Assembly: GCF_023476645.1 (NCBI RefSeq)
Contig: NZ_JAMCOJ010000003.1
Coordinates: 186,001-250,000, forward strand
Length of the DNA: 64,000 nucleotides
Direction of reading: 5' to 3'
Source: Cellulophaga sp. 20_2_10
GTDB taxonomy: Bacteria > Bacteroidota > Bacteroidia > Flavobacteriales > Flavobacteriaceae
In this document: positions 26,553 through 34,944 of the stretch, piece after piece
Numbering within the stretch: the stretch's first letter is position 1
How the letters are laid out: the number at the start of each line of letters is the position of its first letter
Notes under the pieces: generated by a model
Databases searched by the model: none
What the model saw: only the letters and a program-made list of their open reading frames with translations
What the model was told of the DNA's origin: nothing
Made by a program: the position numbers and the translations under genes

Positions 26553-26599
26553 TACGTTACCCTCAATATTTACAGGGTTTAAATGTAGAAAATTTATTT

Positions 26600-26607
26600 T
26601 ATATTTG
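26600..26607 (+). promoter_or_regulatory. -7 box of the GMC oxidoreductase operon
   Basis: TATATTTG, a perfect TAnnTTTG, 29 bp before the ATG at 26637. The palindrome at 26539-26552 lies about 50 bp upstream of it. Confidence 0.6.
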
Positions 26608-26636
26608 AGAAAATTATGAAATAAACAACGCAAAGA

Positions 26637-28355
26637 ATGGGCAAATTTTATTATAATGAAGAACAGGAGTCTTATGATGCTATAGTTGTAGGAACTGGTA
26701 TAAGTGGTGGTTGGGCTGCCAAAGAATTATGCGAGTTGGGATTAAAGACTTTAATTCTGGAAAGAGGTAGAATGGTAAAACATAGAGATGATTACCCTAC
26801 TGCGTTTAAGGAATCTTGGGATTTTCCGAATAATGGAGCTGTTTCTCCAGAGGAAAAAGCTAAGCAGTTAAAACAGTCTAGAACCGGTTACACTACAAAT
26901 GCAGATACAAAGCATTGGTTTGTTAATGATTTGAAACATCCTTATAATGAAACGAAGCGTTTTGATTGGATGCGTGGTTACCATGTTGGTGGTAGATCTA
27001 TAATGTGGGGTAGACATAGTTACCGTTGGAGCGATTTAGATTTTGAAGCCAATAAAAAAGATGGTCACGGTGTAGATTGGCCTGTTCGTTATAAGGATAT
27101 TGAGCCTTGGTATACTAAAGTTGAAACTTTTATAGGTGTTTCTGGAGAAAGTTTAGGCTTGCCACAGTTACCAGATAGTACGTTTGAGCCAATGATGCCT
27201 CTTAATTGCGTTGAGGAAAAATTAAAAGAAAGCGTTGCCGAAAATTTTAATGGCCGTGTCATTACCGCTGGTAGAGTTGCCCACATTACCAGTGATAAAA
27301 AATTTGGAGGTGACGGAAGATCTAAGTGTCAGTACCGTAATCGTTGTAGTAGAGGTTGCCCATTTGGAGCATACTTTAGTAGTAATTCTTCTACGTTACC
27401 TACTGCAGAAGCAACAGGTAATTTAACACTTAGAACAGATGCTATAGTTAGTGAGGTTATTTATGACCCAAAAACCAAAAAAGCAACTGGAGTTAAAGTT
27501 ATAGATAAAGAAACTAAAGAAGAAATAGTGTTTAAAGCCAAAGTGGTTTTCTTATGTGCTTCTGCTATTGCTTCTACGGCTATATTAATGCAATCTAAGT
27601 CAGATACTTTTCCTAATGGAATGGGTAATGAGTCTGACCAGTTGGGTAGAAATATTATGGATCACCATTTAGGTTGTGGGGCAAATGGTAAGTTAGATGA
27701 TTTTGAAGATAAATATTATTCTGGACGAAAAGCAAATGGAGTTTATATTCCAAGGTTTAGAAACTTAGGAGGAGATACAGATCGTAAAGATTACATAAGA
27801 GGTTTTGGTTACCAAGGAGGAGCAAGTAGAGGTAATTGGGAAGAGGTAATTGCAGAAACAGCATATGGTAAAGATTTAAAAGAAGCGGTATTAAAACCTG
27901 GTGGATGGACAATGGGTATTATGGGCTTTGGTGAAGTTTTGCCTTATGAAGAGAATAGATTTACGCTAGATTATAATAAATTAGACGACTGGGGATTGCC
28001 AACAGTAACTTTTGATGCAGAGTTTAAAGAAAATGAACTTAAAATGCGAGAAGATATTAAGGAGCAAGCAGCAGCAATGTTAAAATCTGCAGGACTTAGA
28101 GATGTAAGCGTTTATGATAATATAGGAGCTTTAGGTTTAGGTATTCATGAAATGGGTACTGCTCGTATGGGTAAGGATCCAAAGACATCTGTACTTAATA
28201 AACATAACCAAGTACATGCTGTGCCAAATGTATATGTTACAGATGGCTCTTTTATGACATCGTCTTCATGTGTTAATCCATCATTAACATATATGGCTTT
28301 TACTGCAAGAGCAGCACACCACGCTGCAGAACAACTTAAAAAAGGATTATTATAA
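26637..28355 (+). CDS. GMC-family FAD-dependent sugar dehydrogenase (large subunit)
   Basis: A 572-residue flavoprotein. The FAD-binding motif VVGTGISGGWAAKEL begins at residue 17. A Cys-rich segment CxxRxxCxxGCPxGA lies near residue 229, and the C-terminal GMC signatures are GIHEMGTARMG (near 502) and SSCVNPSLTYMAF. This is the type that pairs with a small gluconate-2-dehydrogenase-subunit-3 protein, encoded next with a 1-bp overlap (TAATG). Relatives oxidise C3 of glucosides or oxidise gluconate and pass electrons to a cytochrome. It has no signal of its own, so it probably travels through the Tat system bound to its partner. Substrate is inferred; no cytochrome c subunit is visible here. 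Confidence 0.9.
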   Translation: MGKFYYNEEQESYDAIVVGTGISGGWAAKELCELGLKTLILERGRMVKHRDDYPTAFKESWDFPNNGAVSPEEKAKQLKQSRTGYTTNADTKHWFVNDLKHPYNETKRFDWMRGYHVGGRSIMWGRHSYRWSDLDFEANKKDGHGVDWPVRYKDIEPWYTKVETFIGVSGESLGLPQLPDSTFEPMMPLNCVEEKLKESVAENFNGRVITAGRVAHITSDKKFGGDGRSKCQYRNRCSRGCPFGAYFSSNSSTLPTAEATGNLTLRTDAIVSEVIYDPKTKKATGVKVIDKETKEEIVFKAKVVFLCASAIASTAILMQSKSDTFPNGMGNESDQLGRNIMDHHLGCGANGKLDDFEDKYYSGRKANGVYIPRFRNLGGDTDRKDYIRGFGYQGGASRGNWEEVIAETAYGKDLKEAVLKPGGWTMGIMGFGEVLPYEENRFTLDYNKLDDWGLPTVTFDAEFKENELKMREDIKEQAAAMLKSAGLRDVSVYDNIGALGLGIHEMGTARMGKDPKTSVLNKHNQVHAVPNVYVTDGSFMTSSSCVNPSLTYMAFTARAAHHAAEQLKKGLL

Positions 28356-29002
28356 TGGATAGAAGATTAGCACTTAAAAACCTAGGTTTGTCGTTAGGCT
28401 ATGTTGTAGCTGTGCCAACCCTAATTAGTATAGTACAAAGTTGTAAGAACGATACCGGAATTGCTTTTACTCCAGAATTTTTTTCGCAAGAAGAGGGTAA
28501 TGTTGTGGTAACTCTTATGGATATTATACTTCCTAAAACAGATTCTCCATCTGCATCAGAAGCAAAAGTTCATCTTTTTGTAGATCAGTACATCAATGTT
28601 TCTAATACTCAAGTTGAAAAAGACCTTTTTAAAGCTAAAATGGCTAGTTTTATAGCTTTAGCAACTAAAGAAGCGGGAAAAGAAACAGTGTCTGACGTAA
28701 CTGCAGAAGAGCTTGAAAAAACGTTGGCTAGCTGTTTAAAACTTACAGATGCACAAATAGAAGCTAAAGACTTGGCGTTTAAGAATTATAACAAAGCGAT
28801 ATCCAATGGAGAAGTTGCCAAGTTAGATGATAATTCTGCCGCTATTGCATTTGCACAAGAACTTAGGGGGTGGACAATTCATGGGTATAAAACTACTGAG
28901 GAAATTGCTAAAAACTTTTTAGATTTTGATCCAATACCGGGTAAGTATGTTGCTTGTGGTACTGTTGAAGAATTAACAGGAGGTAAGGCTTGGGCTTTAT
29001 AA
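28355..29002 (+). CDS. Gluconate 2-dehydrogenase subunit 3-family protein (dehydrogenase small subunit)
   Basis: A 215-residue protein with an N-terminal twin-arginine-like start (MDRRLALKNLGLSLG) followed by a hydrophobic stretch and a possible lipobox (IVQSCKND, Cys near 31). The body is helical and includes LMDIILPKTDSPSASEA, the usual subunit 3 segment. It is translated directly after the GMC subunit (1-bp overlap), and the pair forms the heterodimer that crosses the membrane folded. Role: maturation and export partner of the flavoprotein. Confidence 0.88.
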   Translation: MDRRLALKNLGLSLGYVVAVPTLISIVQSCKNDTGIAFTPEFFSQEEGNVVVTLMDIILPKTDSPSASEAKVHLFVDQYINVSNTQVEKDLFKAKMASFIALATKEAGKETVSDVTAEELEKTLASCLKLTDAQIEAKDLAFKNYNKAISNGEVAKLDDNSAAIAFAQELRGWTIHGYKTTEEIAKNFLDFDPIPGKYVACGTVEELTGGKAWAL

Positions 29003-29018
29003 TTTAAAATAGCTAAAA

Positions 29019-29936
29019 ATGAAGAGAAGAAGTTTTATTCAGAAATCGGCATTAACTACTGGTGCAATTACTTTAGGTAGTGCCTATGGTTATGCTTCTT
29101 CTTCTGATAGTTTAGCTAAACATAAATTTAATTTAAAGTATGCGCCACATTTTGGAATGTTTGTTGGTCATGGAGATAGTCTAGAAGAGCAGTTGCGTTT
29201 TATGGCAGATGAAGGTTTTACTGCTTTAGAAGATAATAATATGCGCAAGCGCGATGTGGCTACTCAAGAAAAATTGGCTAGAACAATGCAGCGTTTGGGT
29301 ATTGATATGGGGGTATTTGTAGCGCATGAAATTTCTTGGAAAAAACCAAGTTTGGCTTCTGGAGACCTAGCTATTAGAGAAAACTTTTTAGAAGAGATTA
29401 AAAGTTCTGTAGAGGTTGCTAAGCGTGTTAATGCCAAGTGGATGACTGTAGTGCCTGGTCACGTAGATTTAAGGCTTTCTATGGGGTATCAGACAGCAAA
29501 TGTTATAGAGTCTTTAAAGCAGGCTGCTGCCATTATAGAGCCGCACGGTATAACTATGGTGTTAGAGCCTTTAAACTTTAGAGATCATCCAGGATTGTTT
29601 TTAACAGAATCTCCGCAAGCATTTGAAATTTGTAAAGCTGTAGATTCACCATCTTGTAAAATTTTGTTTGATATTTATCATCAACAAATACAAGAAGGTA
29701 ATTTAATACCTAATATGGAGGCTAGTTGGGACGAGATTGCATATATACAAATAGGTGATAATCCAGGGAGAAAAGAGCCAACTACAGGTGAGATAAACTA
29801 TAAAAATGTATTTAAATTTATTCACGAGAAAAAGTTCAAAGGTATTTTAGGTATGGAACACGGTAACTCTAAGCCTAATAAAGATGGAGAGCGTGCCGTT
29901 ATAGATGCTTATAAAGAAGTAGATTTGTTCTTGTAG
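29019..29936 (+). CDS. Tat-exported hydroxypyruvate isomerase-like TIM-barrel protein
   Basis: A 305-residue protein with a twin-arginine signal (MKRRSFIQKSALTTGAITLG). The AP_endonuc_2 barrel follows, with metal residues in VLEPLNFRDHPG (about 179), ILFDIYHQQ (about 212), IQIGDNPGR (about 242) and LGMEHGNS near the end. Sequence is closest in style to hydroxypyruvate isomerase Hyi, but export suggests a different, periplasmic sugar substrate. Third gene of the GMC operon, 16 bp after the small subunit. Followed by a terminator with some G-U pairs. Confidence 0.86.
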   Translation: MKRRSFIQKSALTTGAITLGSAYGYASSSDSLAKHKFNLKYAPHFGMFVGHGDSLEEQLRFMADEGFTALEDNNMRKRDVATQEKLARTMQRLGIDMGVFVAHEISWKKPSLASGDLAIRENFLEEIKSSVEVAKRVNAKWMTVVPGHVDLRLSMGYQTANVIESLKQAAAIIEPHGITMVLEPLNFRDHPGLFLTESPQAFEICKAVDSPSCKILFDIYHQQIQEGNLIPNMEASWDEIAYIQIGDNPGRKEPTTGEINYKNVFKFIHEKKFKGILGMEHGNSKPNKDGERAVIDAYKEVDLFL

Positions 29937-29963
29937 ACTATAATATACATCCTATATAATATA

Positions 29964-29990
29964 AAGCTATGCCATACGGTGTGGCTTTTT
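29964..29990 (+). terminator. Terminator of the GMC operon
   Basis: AAGCTATGCC (29964-29973) pairs with GGTGTGGCTT (29978-29987) around ATAC, with three G-U/U-G pairs, followed by T5. Confidence 0.65.
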
Positions 29991-30169
29991 CTTTTTCCTT
30001 TAAACTTGAAAATGGGTTAAAAAGAGTGAGCAAAAGTTAAATTTTGCTAAAATTTATCGATTAAGTGCGGTTTTGTTTGGTTGTATGTAATCTTTTTGTA
30101 TTTTCATAACGAATATTTAACCTGTTGTTAACTTGATACCTGAATTAGCAACATTAAAGACCTACTACT

Positions 30170-30256
30170 ATGGAGAATTATTTTATTTTATTAATCGTTT
30201 ACACGTCAGCTTTGGTTTATTCTACAATTATTAGACCTAGATTGAAAAAAGAATAG
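30170..30256 (+). CDS. Possible 28-residue membrane mini-protein
   Basis: An ATG-TAG frame encoding MENYFILLIVYTSALVYST and then IIRPRLKKE. This is one hydrophobic helix with a basic C-terminus, the usual shape of bacterial small membrane proteins. It is followed after 35 bp by a very strong terminator hairpin, which suggests the region is transcribed. No convincing promoter was found, and length is below what codon bias can test. It may also be a chance ORF in a non-coding RNA. Confidence 0.4.
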   Translation: MENYFILLIVYTSALVYSTIIRPRLKKE

Positions 30257-30291
30257 CAATAGCAACTGCTTAGCTTTTTATATAGTTATAA

Positions 30292-30346
30292 AAAAAGCGT
30301 TATTAAAAACTACTGTTTAAGTGGTTTTTAATAACGCTTTTTGTTT
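30292..30346 (+). terminator. Long terminator hairpin after the mini-ORF
   Basis: AAAAAGCGTTATTAAAAAC (30292-30310) pairs with GTTTTTAATAACGCTTTTT (30324-30342), continued inward by T-G, A-U, C-G and U-A pairs to a GTTTA loop. The stem is about 23 bp with T-rich tail. Confidence 0.85.
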
Positions 30347-30373
30347 TCTGCTTACCACCTTAAGGAAGGTGAA

Positions 30374-30421
30374 TAAAAAACCTCAAGCTATGCTTTATAG
30401 GGGGAAGAGCATAGTTGAGGT
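30374..30421 (-). terminator. Terminator of the nrdB-nrdA operon
   Basis: ACCTCAAGCTATGCT (30380-30394) and AGCATAGTTGAGGT (30407-30420/21) form a 14-bp stem with one bulged base. Read on the minus strand it is followed by T6. It lies 48 bp after the nrdA stop. Confidence 0.8.
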
Positions 30422-30468
30422 AATTCTTTTCTCGTCCATAACGAGAGGTGTTCATAGATCTTTAGATA

Positions 30469-32961
30469 TTAAGAGCCACACATTAGACAGTCGTCATCTG
30501 CTTCGCCTGCTTTAGCTTGTTCTATAAGCGCCTTCATTTCTGCTGCGCTCATAGGAGCTACATCTACGTCGGTTGCAGTTGCTGTTGGGCTAACTTTTAC
30601 TTCTGTAGCAGTGGTAACAGGTGTTGGTGCAGGAGCTGTAACAGCTGTTATTTCAACTTCTTCAGCAACGCTAATTGGCATCTCTTTTTTCTTGCTGTTA
30701 TCTAGTGTAAACTTAATTGCATCTACGGCAGCTTTAGTTCTTAAGTAGTACATACCTGTTTTAAGTCCGCTTTTCCAAGCATAGAAGTGCATAGAAGTTA
30801 ACTTAGAGTAGTTTGCATTCTCCATAAATAAGTTTAAAGACTGACTTTGATCTATAAAATATCCACGGTGTCTAGACATATCAATAATATCTTTCATGCT
30901 TAGCTCCCAAACAGTTTTGTAAAGCTCTTTTATGTCTTGCGGTATAATGTCTATGTTTTGTACAGATCCGTTAGCACGCATAAGCTCTTGCTTTAAGTTT
31001 TCGTTCCAAAGTCCCAGTTGTACTAAGTCTTCTAGTAAATGCTTGTTTACAACGATAAACTCTCCAGATAATACTCTACGAGTATATATGTTAGATGTAT
31101 ACGGTTCAAAACACTCGTTGTTCCCTAGTATCTGAGAAGTAGAAGCTGTAGGCATAGGTGCAACTAAAAGAGAGTTTCTAACTCCGTTTTTCATCACACT
31201 TTTACGTAATTTTTCCCAATCCCAACGACCAGATAATTCGTCATCTTTAATACCCCATAAGTTGTGTTGGAAATCTCCTTGAGAAATTGGAGACCCTTCA
31301 TAACTAGAGTATGTACCTTGTTCTTTGGCCATTTCCATAGAAGCGGTAAGTGCAGCAAAGTAAAGAGTTTCAAAAATTTCTTGATTCAACTTTTTAGCTT
31401 CATCACTTGTAAAAGGCATACGCATTAATATAAATGCATCTGCTAAACCTTGTACGCCTAAACCAATTGGTCTGTGACGCATGTTAGAGTTTTCTGCTTC
31501 TTTTACTGGGTAGTAATTACGATCTATAACTGTATTTAGGTTTCTAGTTACGTGTTTTGTTACACGGAAAAGTTCTTTATGATCGAACTCGCCATTTTTA
31601 ACAAACATAGGTAATGCAATAGAAGCTAGGTTACATACAGCAACTTCATCTGGAGCTGTGTACTCCATAATTTCTGTACATAAGTTAGAAGAACGTATTG
31701 TTCCTAAGTTTTTCTGGTTACTCTTACGGTTAGCTGCATCTTTGTACAGCATATAAGGCGTACCAGTCTCTATTTGAGATTCTAATATTTTCTCCCAAAG
31801 ATCACGAGCTTTTATTGTTTTTCTTCCTTTTCCTTGTGCTTCAAAAGCAAGGTAGGCTTCTTCAAACTCTTTGTCGTGTTTTTTGTATAAATCAGGGCAT
31901 TCGTTAGGGCACATAAGTGTCCATTCTGCATTGGCCTCAACTCTTTGCATAAATAAATCTGGAATCCACATTGCATAGAAAAGATCACGCGCACGCATTT
32001 CTTCTTTACCGTGGTTCTTTTTAAGGTCTAGGAACTCAAAAATATCTGCATGCCATGGTTCTACATAGACAGCAAAACTACCTTTACGTTTTCCTCCTCC
32101 TTGATCTACATAACGAGCAGTATCATTGTACACACGTAGCATAGGAACAACACCGTTAGATGTACCGTTTGTACCTGCAATATAAGAACCTGTTGCTCTT
32201 ACGTTGTGTATAGACAAGCCAATACCACCAGCAGACTGAGATATTTTTGCAGTTTGCTTTAATGTGTCATAAATACCATCTATACTATCATCTTGCATTG
32301 CTAATAAAAAGCAAGAAGACATTTGTGGTTTAGGTGTTCCTGAGTTAAACAATGTTGGAGTAGCGTGAGTAAAATATTTTTTAGACATTAACTCGTACGT
32401 CTCTATGGCAGCATCTAAATCGTTTAAATGTATACCTATAGAAACACGCATTAACATATGCTGTGGACGTTCAGCTATTTTACCGCTTAATTTTAATAAA
32501 TAAGAGCGTTCTAATGTTTTAAAACCAAAATAATCGTAGCCAAAATCTCGGTTGTATATAATAGTAGAATCTAATTTTTCTGCATTGTCTTGTATCACTT
32601 TAAAGACTTCGTCAGATAAAAGAGGGGCTTCTTTTCCTGTTCTAGGGTTTACATATTCATATAAATCTTTCATCACCTCGGAGAAAGACTTTTTGGTGTT
32701 TTTGTGTAAGTTGGATACAGAAATACGCGCAGCTAGTTTTGCGTAATCTGGATGAGACGTTGTCATTGTTGCTGCAATTTCTGCTGCTAGATTGTCTAGT
32801 TCCGATGTTGTAACACCATCATATAAACCTTCTATTACACGCATAGCCACTTTTAATGGGTCTACTAGTGCATTAAGTCCATAACAAAGCTTACGAACTC
32901 TTGCCGTAATCTTGTCAAACATTATTAATTCTTTTCTGCCGTCTCTTTTTACTACATACAT
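30469..32961 (-). CDS. nrdA: Ribonucleoside-diphosphate reductase alpha subunit (class Ia)
   Basis: Catalytic R1 subunit that reduces ribonucleotides to deoxyribonucleotides. It is 830 residues long. The ATP-cone activity domain is at the N-terminus ([17 protein letters not shown]), followed by the catalytic barrel with [11 protein letters not shown] (first redox cysteine), [10 protein letters not shown] and CNLASIALP motifs. The protein ends DDCLMCGS, the mobile CxxC that passes electrons from thioredoxin/glutaredoxin. Before it lies an unusual Ala/Thr/Val/Pro-rich linker (about residues 760-815). The type is eukaryote-like (NrdA/R1 class Ia). It follows nrdB by 111 bp on the same strand. 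Confidence 0.95.
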   Translation of the reverse strand: MYVVKRDGRKELIMFDKITARVRKLCYGLNALVDPLKVAMRVIEGLYDGVTTSELDNLAAEIAATMTTSHPDYAKLAARISVSNLHKNTKKSFSEVMKDLYEYVNPRTGKEAPLLSDEVFKVIQDNAEKLDSTIIYNRDFGYDYFGFKTLERSYLLKLSGKIAERPQHMLMRVSIGIHLNDLDAAIETYELMSKKYFTHATPTLFNSGTPKPQMSSCFLLAMQDDSIDGIYDTLKQTAKISQSAGGIGLSIHNVRATGSYIAGTNGTSNGVVPMLRVYNDTARYVDQGGGKRKGSFAVYVEPWHADIFEFLDLKKNHGKEEMRARDLFYAMWIPDLFMQRVEANAEWTLMCPNECPDLYKKHDKEFEEAYLAFEAQGKGRKTIKARDLWEKILESQIETGTPYMLYKDAANRKSNQKNLGTIRSSNLCTEIMEYTAPDEVAVCNLASIALPMFVKNGEFDHKELFRVTKHVTRNLNTVIDRNYYPVKEAENSNMRHRPIGLGVQGLADAFILMRMPFTSDEAKKLNQEIFETLYFAALTASMEMAKEQGTYSSYEGSPISQGDFQHNLWGIKDDELSGRWDWEKLRKSVMKNGVRNSLLVAPMPTASTSQILGNNECFEPYTSNIYTRRVLSGEFIVVNKHLLEDLVQLGLWNENLKQELMRANGSVQNIDIIPQDIKELYKTVWELSMKDIIDMSRHRGYFIDQSQSLNLFMENANYSKLTSMHFYAWKSGLKTGMYYLRTKAAVDAIKFTLDNSKKKEMPISVAEEVEITAVTAPAPTPVTTATEVKVSPTATATDVDVAPMSAAEMKALIEQAKAGEADDDCLMCGS

Positions 32962-33072
32962 GCTACAATTGTTTTTAGTGATACGTTGGTTAGGTCAAGT
33001 CGTGTGGGGCTCAACAATTTGGTTATTTATATATGGTTTTTAGGGGTAAAGCCTAAAATATTTTGATTAAAT

Positions 33073-34059
33073 CTAAAAGTCTGCGTCGAAACTAATTTTC
33101 TGTGCGTCGTCGCCATCTTTATTGTTAGCAACACCAGATTTTTGGTATTCAGCTACTCTTTTTTCAAAGAAATTTGTTTTCCCTTGAAGAGATATCATAT
33201 CCATAAAGTCAAATGGATTTGTAGAGTTGTACACTTTATCACAGTTTAACTCTACTAGCAAACGGTCTGTTACAAATTCTAAATATTGTGTCATTAATTT
33301 AGAGTTCATACCAATTAAACTAGCAGGTAAAGATTCTGTAATAAATTCTCTCTCTATGTCTAAGGCATCTATAAGTATTTCTGTAATACGTGCTTTAGGT
33401 ACTTTATTTATTAAATGGTGGTTATGCAAGTGTACTGCATAGTCACAATGTAAGCCTTCATCTCTAGAAATTAATTCGTTAGAAAATGTAAGTCCAGGCA
33501 TTAAACCTCTTTTCTTAAGCCAGAAAATAGAACAGAAAGATCCTGAAAAGAAAATTCCTTCAACAGCAGCAAAAGCAATTAAACGCTCTGCAAAACTTGG
33601 AGATTCTATCCATTTTAAAGCCCAATCCGCTTTTTTTCTAATAGCAGGGAAGTTTTCTAATGCGTGAAATAAGATATCTTTTTCTTTTTCATCCTTTACG
33701 TACGTGTCAATTAATAACGAGTATGTTTCAGAATGTATGTTTTCCATCATAATTTGGAAACCATAGAAGAACTTAGCCTCTGCATATTGTACTTCGCTAA
33801 CAAAGTTTTCTGCTAAGTTTTCGTTTACGATACCATCAGAAGCAGCAAAAAATGCTAAAATATGTTTTACAAAATAACGTTCATCGTCATTAAGTTTATT
33901 ATTCCAATCGTTAAGATCTGCGTGTAAATCTATTTCTTCAGCGGTCCAGAAACTAGCTTCACATTTTTTGTACCAGTCCCATAAATCGTTATGTTTTATA
34001 GGGAAAATTACAAATCTATCTTCGTTTTTCTCTAAAATAGGTTCTATAGCTGTTGACAT
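33073..34059 (-). CDS. nrdB: Ribonucleoside-diphosphate reductase beta subunit
   Basis: R2 subunit of 328 residues that holds the diiron-tyrosyl radical cofactor. The radical tyrosine region reads [20 protein letters not shown], like the eukaryotic R2 (FYGFQ and ENxHSE). Other iron ligands lie in [11 protein letters not shown] and [12 protein letters not shown]. The C-terminal tail ends KISFDADF, which docks to R1. It is upstream of nrdA in the same operon, and a TAnnTTTG-like box with a 21-bp palindrome lies in front of it. Confidence 0.96.
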   Translation of the reverse strand: MSTAIEPILEKNEDRFVIFPIKHNDLWDWYKKCEASFWTAEEIDLHADLNDWNNKLNDDERYFVKHILAFFAASDGIVNENLAENFVSEVQYAEAKFFYGFQIMMENIHSETYSLLIDTYVKDEKEKDILFHALENFPAIRKKADWALKWIESPSFAERLIAFAAVEGIFFSGSFCSIFWLKKRGLMPGLTFSNELISRDEGLHCDYAVHLHNHHLINKVPKARITEILIDALDIEREFITESLPASLIGMNSKLMTQYLEFVTDRLLVELNCDKVYNSTNPFDFMDMISLQGKTNFFEKRVAEYQKSGVANNKDGDDAQKISFDADF

Positions 34060-34091
34060 AATTTAAATCTGGATTATAACTGTTTTAAAAT

Positions 34092-34112
34092 TTAAGGAGA
34101 ATATTTCCTTAA
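34092..34112. promoter_or_regulatory. 21-bp palindrome in the nrdB leader
   Basis: TTAAGGA-N7-TCCTTAA, 33-53 bp before the nrdB ATG and just downstream of the -7 box at 34126-34133. It could be an operator for the nrd genes or an mRNA hairpin. It does not look like the canonical NrdR box, judged by eye. Confidence 0.4.
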
Positions 34113-34125
34113 CCTTGGGGGACTA

Positions 34126-34133
34126 CAAAGATT
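34126..34133 (-). promoter_or_regulatory. Probable -7 box of the nrdB-nrdA operon
   Basis: Read on the minus strand this is AATCTTTG, one mismatch from TAnnTTTG. It gives a leader of about 60 nt that contains the palindrome at 34092-34112. Confidence 0.4.
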
Positions 34134-34343
34134 GTAAAATATGGGCACATATTAAAGGTGTTTTTGTTGTTTTGGACTCAAAGTTTTTAACACCAATTGT
34201 TGACATGTGTGCTCGCTAGTGATGTTTGTTGCCTTTGTAGAAATTATATATTTTTTCAGTTTTTTAAACTTAAAAATGGAGTAAAAAAATAAACCAAAAA
34301 GTATATTATCTGGAAGTGTTGTTTGTTAGTGAAGTAGCAATTT

Positions 34344-34451
34344 ATGACGCACCAAACTTTACGATTCCGCTCTAAAATGAAAATGAAAATTAATATGATT
34401 CAGGTAGTTCCCCCCGAAACCTTTAAACCATTTGCAATAAAAACCATTTAA
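34344..34451 (+). CDS. Doubtful 35-codon ORF inside the inverted-repeat segment
   Basis: Begins MTHQTLRFRSKMKMK and ends VPPETFKPFAIKTI. It contains the left copy of the inverted repeat (34350-34367). It may be chance, or a remnant of an older gene. No promoter is visible directly upstream; TTGCCTTTG at 34229-34237 is the closest match to a -7 box. Confidence 0.2.
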   Translation: MTHQTLRFRSKMKMKINMIQVVPPETFKPFAIKTI

Positions 34452-34543
34452 CACTTATAATTAGAGTCAGGCTGCTTTTACGCAGTTTTATGTTCTGTTT
34501 TTTAACATAAACCCCTAAAGAATCGTAAACTCTTAGTTTGGTG
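34350..34543. repeat. Imperfect inverted repeat pair bounding 194 bp
   Basis: The left arm CACCAAAC+TTTACGATTC (34350-34367) is repeated inverted at 34520-34543, where the complementary arm reads GAATCGTAAA-ctctt-AGTTTGGTG. Eighteen paired bases are interrupted by a 5-nt insertion in the right arm. No target-site duplication is obvious, so a MITE-like remnant is only one option; a structured RNA or a regulatory loop is another. Confidence 0.4.
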
Positions 34544-34554
34544 GTATCATACTT

Positions 34555-34707
34555 TTATTTATTTGTATTTGCTAATAAAGAATCTAAACTGCTATTTGTT
34601 GTCTTAAATACAGTTTCCTCTTTAGTTACTTTATTTTTTTTCTCTGTTATAGAAGCAATAACTATTGTTACTATTAATAGACTAAACATAAGAACACACT
34701 TTTTCAT
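34555..34707 (-). CDS. Small secreted or membrane-anchored protein (50 residues)
   Basis: The frame starts MKKCVLMFSLLIVTIVIASI, a classic signal peptide or membrane anchor, and continues with a Lys/Thr/Ser-rich tail ending LLANTNK. It is below the usual ORF cutoff. A basic start followed by a hydrophobic stretch makes it more credible than chance. No relative is recognised. It is read away from the LytTR gene, and no shared promoter is clear. Confidence 0.45.
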   Translation of the reverse strand: MKKCVLMFSLLIVTIVIASITEKKNKVTKEETVFKTTNSSLDSLLANTNK

Positions 34708-34889
34708 AACATTCTAATTATTAATTTTTGATAGAAACAAGACCATTGTCTAATTTTAATGCTAATTTATAATCATTTGTTAATTTTTATGTTGACAATG
34801 TATAAATGGCTAGAAAAAATGTGTGAATTGTATGTTTTATACATTTTTTCATACAAATGATACTTTATATCTGTCCAAGCACACATAAA

Positions 34890-34897
34890 TAAATTTG
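34890..34897 (+). promoter_or_regulatory. -7 box of the LytTR-histidine kinase operon
   Basis: TAAATTTG matches TAnnTTTG, 47 bp before the ATG at 34945. No strong -33 box is seen. Confidence 0.5.
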
Positions 34898-34944
34898 TTT
34901 TAGGGAATAGATTGTACTTTTACTTTTATTAAATCCTACCGAAT

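Larger units (their letters stand above)
29937..30468. other. 532-bp intergenic region with a mini-ORF and several hairpins
   Basis: Contains the terminator of the GMC operon (29964-29990), a 28-codon ORF (30170-30256) followed by a long terminator hairpin (30292-30345), a small 6-bp hairpin at 30356-30371 and the nrdA terminator (30374-30421). No other coding signal is seen. Confidence 0.6.
34060..34944. other. 885-bp intergenic region: nrdB control, imperfect inverted repeat, small ORFs
   Basis: The longest gap of the window. It holds the nrdB promoter (34126-34133) and palindrome (34092-34112), a 194-bp segment bounded by imperfect inverted repeats (34350-34367 and 34520-34543), a hypothetical plus-strand ORF of 35 codons (34344-34451), a minus-strand 50-codon signal-peptide ORF (34555-34707) and the LytTR-gene promoter. 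No tRNA or transposase fragment was recognised. Confidence 0.6.
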
